Assembly (NCBI GenBank): GCA_963662155.1
Contig: OY759265.1
Span: 43,378,227 to 43,442,226, forward strand
Length of the DNA: 64,000 bases
Direction of reading: 5' to 3'
DNA from: Lamellibrachia columna
Lineage: Eukaryota > Annelida > Polychaeta > Sabellida > Siboglinidae
Positions 58,961 to 64,000 of the stretch are shown here, piece after piece (the first letter of the stretch is position 1; each line of letters begins with the position of its first letter). A program made the position numbers and the translations under genes. Under the pieces are notes generated by a model. The model was not told the DNA's origin. It saw nothing but the letters and a program-made list of their open reading frames with translations, and did no database searches.

Positions 58961-58961
58961 A

Positions 58962-59029
<68 letters not shown>

Positions 59030-59183
59030 CGTACGCACGCACGCACGCATGCACGCATGCACGCACGCACACACATACATACCAACATGCATACCAACAT
59101 ACATGCATACATACATACGTATATACATGCATGCAAACATACATACATACATACATACATACATACATACATACATACATACG

Positions 59184-59217
<34 letters not shown>

Positions 59218-59254
59218 CATACATACATACATACATATATACATACATACGTCT
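58961..59254. repeat. (ACGC)n-(CATA)n microsatellite
   Basis: ACGC tetramers to about 59,070, then CATA tetramers. Confidence 0.97.
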
Positions 59255-59644
59255 CTGGGTCCTGGGGTGCCAATGTATCATTCCTAGGGCGTGGTCGTCA
59301 GTTGACACTGTCGAATGGCGACATAGAAGGCTTGCGAAGAGGTGGGATTGGTAGGTGTTTGCAATGATTAATGATAACTGCAACATATAAAGCATCACCC
59401 GTCGCCGATGACGCTAGCACAACTGCGGTAGTGGACGAAGGTATGGTGGTCGTTGAGTCTTCTGTCTTCCTTCTGTCTTTATGTCGCTGTCATAGTTGCC
59501 GATCTTGCTTGAGAACCGGTTTTTCGTTACAGTTCTACCAACAATATTGCTACATGTGTTTTACATCGACTACTAATACAGCACGCGTGTGAAGCACACC
59601 AACGACTATTTGTGTAATTATATTCTATGTTTTCTTAATTGCAG
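59255..59644. other. Region immediately upstream of the first L3 coding exon
   Basis: No gene seen. It ends in the acceptor TTTTCTTAATTGCAG. Confidence 0.45.
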
Positions 59645-59670
59645 GGTGTAGTAAAAGACGCTGCATGACT

Positions 59671-62600
59671 ATGATTGGCCGAACGGTCCTCGCTGCTGGT
59701 AGGTTCTCATCTCAACGCATCGTACCATGTCTCGTACTATGGTCGCAAACACAGCACTTGTTTACGGGGACCATAACTTGTTTACGGGGACCATAACTTG
59801 TTTACGGGGACCATAGCTTGTTTACGGGGAGCATAACGTGTTTACGGGACCATAACTTGTTTACGGGGACCATAACTTGTTTACGGGGACCATAACTTTT
59901 TTACGGGGACCATAACTTGTTTACGGGGACCATAACTTGTTTACGGGGACCATAACTCGTTTACGGGGACCATAACTTGTTTACGGGGAGCATAACTTGT
60001 TTACGGGGACCATAACTTGTTTACGGGGACCATAACTTGTTTATGGGGACCATAACTTGTTTACGGGGACCATAACTTGTTGCAACTGCTTAATGGCTAA
60101 TCTATTGATATGCATTTTGAATACTTTGAAAAGTATGATGTTACTCTATATGCTACGTTTGAGCTGTCTGGCCAGGTCTTTGCACACGTAGCGTTTGTGT
60201 GTATGTTTGTATGTATGTATGTATGTATGTATGTATGTATGTATGTATGTATGTATGTATGTATGTATGTATGTATGTATGTATGTATGTATGTATGTAT
60301 ATATGTATGTGTGTATGTGTGTATGTATATATGTATGTATGCATGTATGCATGCATGCATGTATGTATGTATGTATGTATGTATGTATGTATGTATGTAT
60401 GTATGTATGTATGTATGTATGTATGTATGTATGTATGTATGTATGTATGTATGTATGTATGAATCGATACAATATATGAGTTATGTGATATTGTCTCCAT
60501 GTTGTAGGTACATTGCTGTGTATCGTTGGCACTGTGTCGGCGATCAACGAACTTCCCAACCCGGGTCTAGTACACATGCCACCACCACCCCATTACAGGC
60601 CCTTCTGCTGTAAGTTAGTTTTGATGATTCAAATATAAACTACATCGCCTTGTGTTGAATTGATCTATTGATCAATTAATCGTGTACGTGTGCTAAATTA
60701 CGCTTGTTGCTGTTGCATCAGCCTCGTGTGACAGCTCCAATTGTAAAACAATTTTCCAAAATTATTATTATTTATAGTATCATGCGATCATACCCCCAGA
60801 TTAAAAGACGTCAGGGTTTGCATCACGTTATCTGATTTAAGATTGCCGACCTGGGTTCGAGTGGCGCCCCTACGCCCGATGGCCGTTCTGTAGGTGCTAC
60901 AAGTTCGTGCGAGATCTCGCCACCTGGGCAGAAGCCAGGGTAGGCCCATACTTTTCTTTAAGTGTGCGAGCGTGCGTGCGTGCGTGCGTGCGTGTGTGTA
61001 TGAATACCTGTATAGTTGCATGTATGCATATATTATAACATAGTAATTATTAATTACTTAATATAAATTTTGTTGCCCCAAATTACCACCAATTGGAGAA
61101 CTGAAATTCTCCGTTTCCGTTTCAGTGACATAGACCTTCACCCACATAACTATTTTCTGTAAATGCTGGCACACTGCTATGTTTACATGTCTCGAGTAAT
61201 TTTCCATACAAGATAATATTACCTTTCAGACGTACTGTCAAGTATTGCGCGGCAACATGATGGAGGTGAAAGATTCTGCGACCCAATTCTGGCTCCAAAA
61301 TAAACTCATTCGGAAACAAGGTCAGATAACAGTTTCTGAAATACCATTATAGTGTTATAAACAATCACGCGGATCAGATAACATTAAAAAAACATCTAGT
61401 GTTCTGAACAAGCACGCGGAACAGATACCAGTTTCTACAAAACCATATAATTTTATAAACAATCACACGGAACTGATTTAGCAGGTGTCTCTTATTATAG
61501 CATTGAGAATGGTAGCTAGTACTAAGCACTTGGCAGTTGCAATATACTATTTTGTATATACATTAAATGTGAATACTACAAAAAGTTCCACTTTGTCCGT
61601 TAATAATGTATGTTTTGGTTGATTTCGTGCTTTCAGCCAGTTACAGTCACCACCTTCTAGAGAAAGCCGAATATTGGCTCGGGGCCACAGATTTGGAACT
61701 GGAGTCGAAGTGGACGTGGGGTCCTTCATGTAAGTATTTGGTGAATAGTAGCATGAATGCCCAGTTAGCGTGATATCATTGACAGCTAATGTAATGTTGA
61801 AGGCAAGCGGGTGTGTTAAAATTAATACACGGGCAAATTGTCAATTTAACAAAATATTACATTTATGTTTATTTCTGTCGTTATCTTGTATAAATCGAAA
61901 CAAACGTCATGGTTGTGGGGCTATGCACCTAAAAGAGTAATACACAATTAACCATGTGCAAATAAAAACAAGAATATCAAGAGATTCCGGTCAGTTCTCT
62001 GGTTGACTAAGGACTGACATGTTAACCAGCGCGATCGATAAGCACGTGTCCACTTCTATGAAAATTGGCATAACCTAGACTACGCGTGACGTATCAAGTG
62101 AGGCCGGCATACACAGAACCAACGCAGTCTCAAACAAACATGCTATTTTGTAAGAAATAGGACTAGTCTAGAAAACAAAGGCCAACATATGTTAGATAAC
62201 TTGAGTTTGGACGCAAACAGCATGGCAATATCCTATTGATAAACATAGGAATAGGTGCATACAAACATATCCTCATTTGGCGAGCGAATTTTGCTAGAAT
62301 GTAACACTCGTGACGTAGGGTTATCCAAAAGCATGGTGCTGCCTATGAAATTAAAATGCTGTGTGTACAACAAGGATTTCTAGTAAACCACTGGCATGAT
62401 ATTCTTAATTGTTGTGGCAAATGGCTATGTTTTAATAACTCTTATATGTGCGTAGGTCCAACACCACGACTTTTGTTTCTCTTTAAAAATGTTACTTATC
62501 ATAAATATTGTATTTGCGTTTATCACGACACAACACAAAGGCCAAATGTGAAGCTGCTAAATTATGTTTCTATCTGAAATTATTATAATATCTGATGGAT

Positions 62601-63198
62601 GAGAAGCAGATAAAATGTTCACATTGAAAATGTTTACGTACGTTAACACCATGAAGTCGCGTACTTGAAATACTATTTATACATTATACTACATTCTGAT
62701 TGATATAACTCAACATGTGATTCTCACAATGGTCACACTTATGATACCTTAATTTTTTTGTATAACGGAAATGTCAATTGCTTGACTCTTAAACGTGGTG
62801 CACACAATGTGCAGTTATAAGGCTGGTTTAATTGTATGCAATTACATAATTGCATATTTCTTGATTAATGCATACATTAATCGCTTGCAGACTCTAACAT
62901 GGACTACCGTAACTGGCTGACGGGTGAACCGAACAACTACCTGGGCTACCAGAACTGTCTCGCCATCAAGCGACGCTTGCCGAGCAGGCGTTCGTACGGC
63001 TGGTTCGACGACGACTGTTACCAGAAGAAGTTCTACATCTGCGAGAGGCGCGGCTGGTACTGCTGGGGCTGGCCGTGTTGGCGGATGTACTCAGCACGTG
63101 CGAAGACCATCATCCCTCTGTCAGTAGCGCGGGCGAGGAAGGCGGCGGGATCACAGACGAGACCAGCTGCCGCGGAGAAGGTGGCCTTTGAGGTGTAA
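59671..63198 (+). CDS. Secreted C-type lectin L3 (239 aa, six exons)
   Basis: Exons: 59,671-59,698 (the exon itself begins 59,645), 60,508-60,609, 60,842-60,939, 61,230-61,320, 61,637-61,729 and 62,891-63,198. All are GT-AG, with phases as in L1 and L2. An ATG two codons upstream (59,665) would add MT; 59,671 matches L2. The signal peptide is MIGRTVLAAGTLLCIVGTVS. The CTLD has PFCYCRPGF, WAEARTYCQVLRGNMMEV, EYWLGATDLE, EPN at 150-152 and WFDDDC, ending YICER. The tail GWYCWGWPCW is followed by an Arg/Ala-rich linker and EKVAFEV. EPN predicts mannose-type binding. It is divergently oriented from L2, 7 kb away. Intron 1 contains a 20-bp minisatellite of forkhead-type motifs. Confidence 0.9.
59757..60085. 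repeat. 20-bp minisatellite of forkhead motifs in L3 intron 1 (16 units)
   Basis: Unit CATAACTTGTTTACGGGGAC. TGTTTAC (a forkhead consensus core) is exact in 13 of 16 units; the others read TTTTTAC, CGTTTAC and TGTTTAT. Confidence 0.96.
60201..60462. repeat. (GTAT)n microsatellite in L3 intron 1
   Basis: About 65 tetramers with a GCATGTATGCATGC interruption near 60,340-60,360. Open in all frames. Confidence 0.97.
60968..60998. repeat. Short (GTGC)n microsatellite
   Basis: Located just after the L3 exon 3 donor. Confidence 0.9.
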
Positions 63199-63283
63199 CG
63201 ACGTCGCGTTAGTGGACGGAGGCCGACTGACCGACGAAATATTACATCGCTGCTGATAATTTGCGTTACAATAATGGTTTTGC

Positions 63284-63289
63284 AATAAA
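63284..63289 (+). terminator. Poly(A) signal of lectin L3
   Basis: AATAAA 86 bp downstream of the L3 stop codon. Confidence 0.75.
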
Positions 63290-63299
63290 GAATATGATA

Positions 63300-64000
63300 A
63301 TAAAATGATAACGAATGTGTATTTGTCATATTCCTCCATATTTCTTCGTTGCTAATTTATTTGCTGTATTATGCAACTTCTTTCTAAGTACATGGATTAT
63401 ACTATTTCGTAGATAAAAGAAGCTACTGCAAATATATTCACTTTATCCATTTGTGACGCAAGTAGTTCCGCCCACTTCACCATGGACTAGTTTGTTGATA
63501 GGATATGATTACCAGGCAGCCTTATCAATATCGACACCAGCCAAAATTGGCATTTAGAATTCAATAAGCCGAATACATTATAAATATCCACATTCGTTAT
63601 AAACACGATCTGCTGCAAACGACTGATGCGTTGACAACGTTATTGCAGCATTCTTTCGGCGATGCGTCGACAATGTTATGGACAAAATCTATGGAAGACC
63701 GGGGCTAGTTAAAACACAGGGGTTGTCAAAACATTGGCTAATTATGTTCGTACGTTATAACAACGCCTACGGTGCAGCCACATTATTCATAATGTGCAAA
63801 ACAACTGCGGCCATGGAGCCCACTTAGGCCTCTTACAAAGAGTGTTGGCCGGATGCCATATTGATTCAAACGTTTGCATTGACGTCAACGTTAGCATACA
63901 CATTCAAATGAATATTGCATCTCCTTATACATACCCCATTTGTGGCTGCATATATGGGCTATAAAAAATATGGAGTTTGTAAGACACGCCAATGTTTAAA
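63300..64000. other. Non-coding flank to the window end
   Basis: No ORF, RNA gene or repeat that I can support. Confidence 0.4.

Noticed and set aside
59757..60085. CRISPR-like array
   Set aside because: Units are directly adjacent with no spacers, and the DNA is animal. It is a minisatellite. The same applies to 34,922-35,285 and 48,055-48,185.
62356..62577. 73-aa plus-strand ORF in L3 intron 5
   Set aside because: Short, with no homologue in L1 or L2 introns and no splice context.

Overview
This is nuclear DNA from an invertebrate animal. Genes are split by GT-AG introns, core promoters carry a TATA box and initiator, and AT-rich non-coding DNA is full of non-LTR retrotransposons, tRNA-derived SINEs, Helitron-like and TIR elements, minisatellites and ACGC/GTAT microsatellites. 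Divergent, intronless FoxQ2-type forkhead genes and a cluster of secreted C-type lectins (perlucin-like in style) fit a spiralian (mollusc, annelid or brachiopod) best. Other bilaterians such as amphioxus cannot be excluded from the sequence alone.

Layout. (1) 1-8 kb, + strand: a gene for a large, acidic, low-complexity, probably nuclear protein I do not recognise. It has one 4.4-kb coding exon and a second in-frame 111-bp exon, and its next intron is invaded by a decayed 3.8-kb LINE (8.25-12.08 kb). (2) 14.4-32.6 kb: a tandemly duplicated locus. Two almost identical intronless FoxQ2-like genes (431 aa each; 19.19-20.48 and 27.29-28.59 kb, both +) sit among reiterated non-coding blocks. These include a 39-bp minisatellite (three arrays), a P-block (five copies) and an R-block with a T-box half-site (seven copies). 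A third promoter copy at 30.75 kb has lost its gene. A non-autonomous Helitron-like element carrying a 68-bp minisatellite lies behind the first gene, and the second gene preserves the matching empty site. (3) 32.6-33.95 kb: a short array of CTCF-like motifs and a 55-bp minisatellite. (4) 34-63.3 kb: three paralogous secreted C-type lectin genes, L1 (-), L2 (-) and L3 (+). Each can be assembled from six exons with conserved phases into complete 253-, 239- and 239-aa proteins. Between them lie LINE fragments, SINEs, MITEs, a 1.1-kb TIR element inserted in a TG microsatellite, and several minisatellites.

How it fits together. The Fox genes are probable transcription factors whose duplicated cis-regulatory DNA has amplified more than the coding sequence. 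The lectins look like secreted calcium-dependent glycan-binding proteins for immunity or biomineral matrix. No operon or bacterial-style system is present. The most unusual signals are the amplified Fox locus with its gene-less promoter, the Helitron-type insertion with a paralogous empty site, forkhead-motif minisatellites (one in an L3 intron), and a fixed C-terminal hexapeptide shared by all three lectins.
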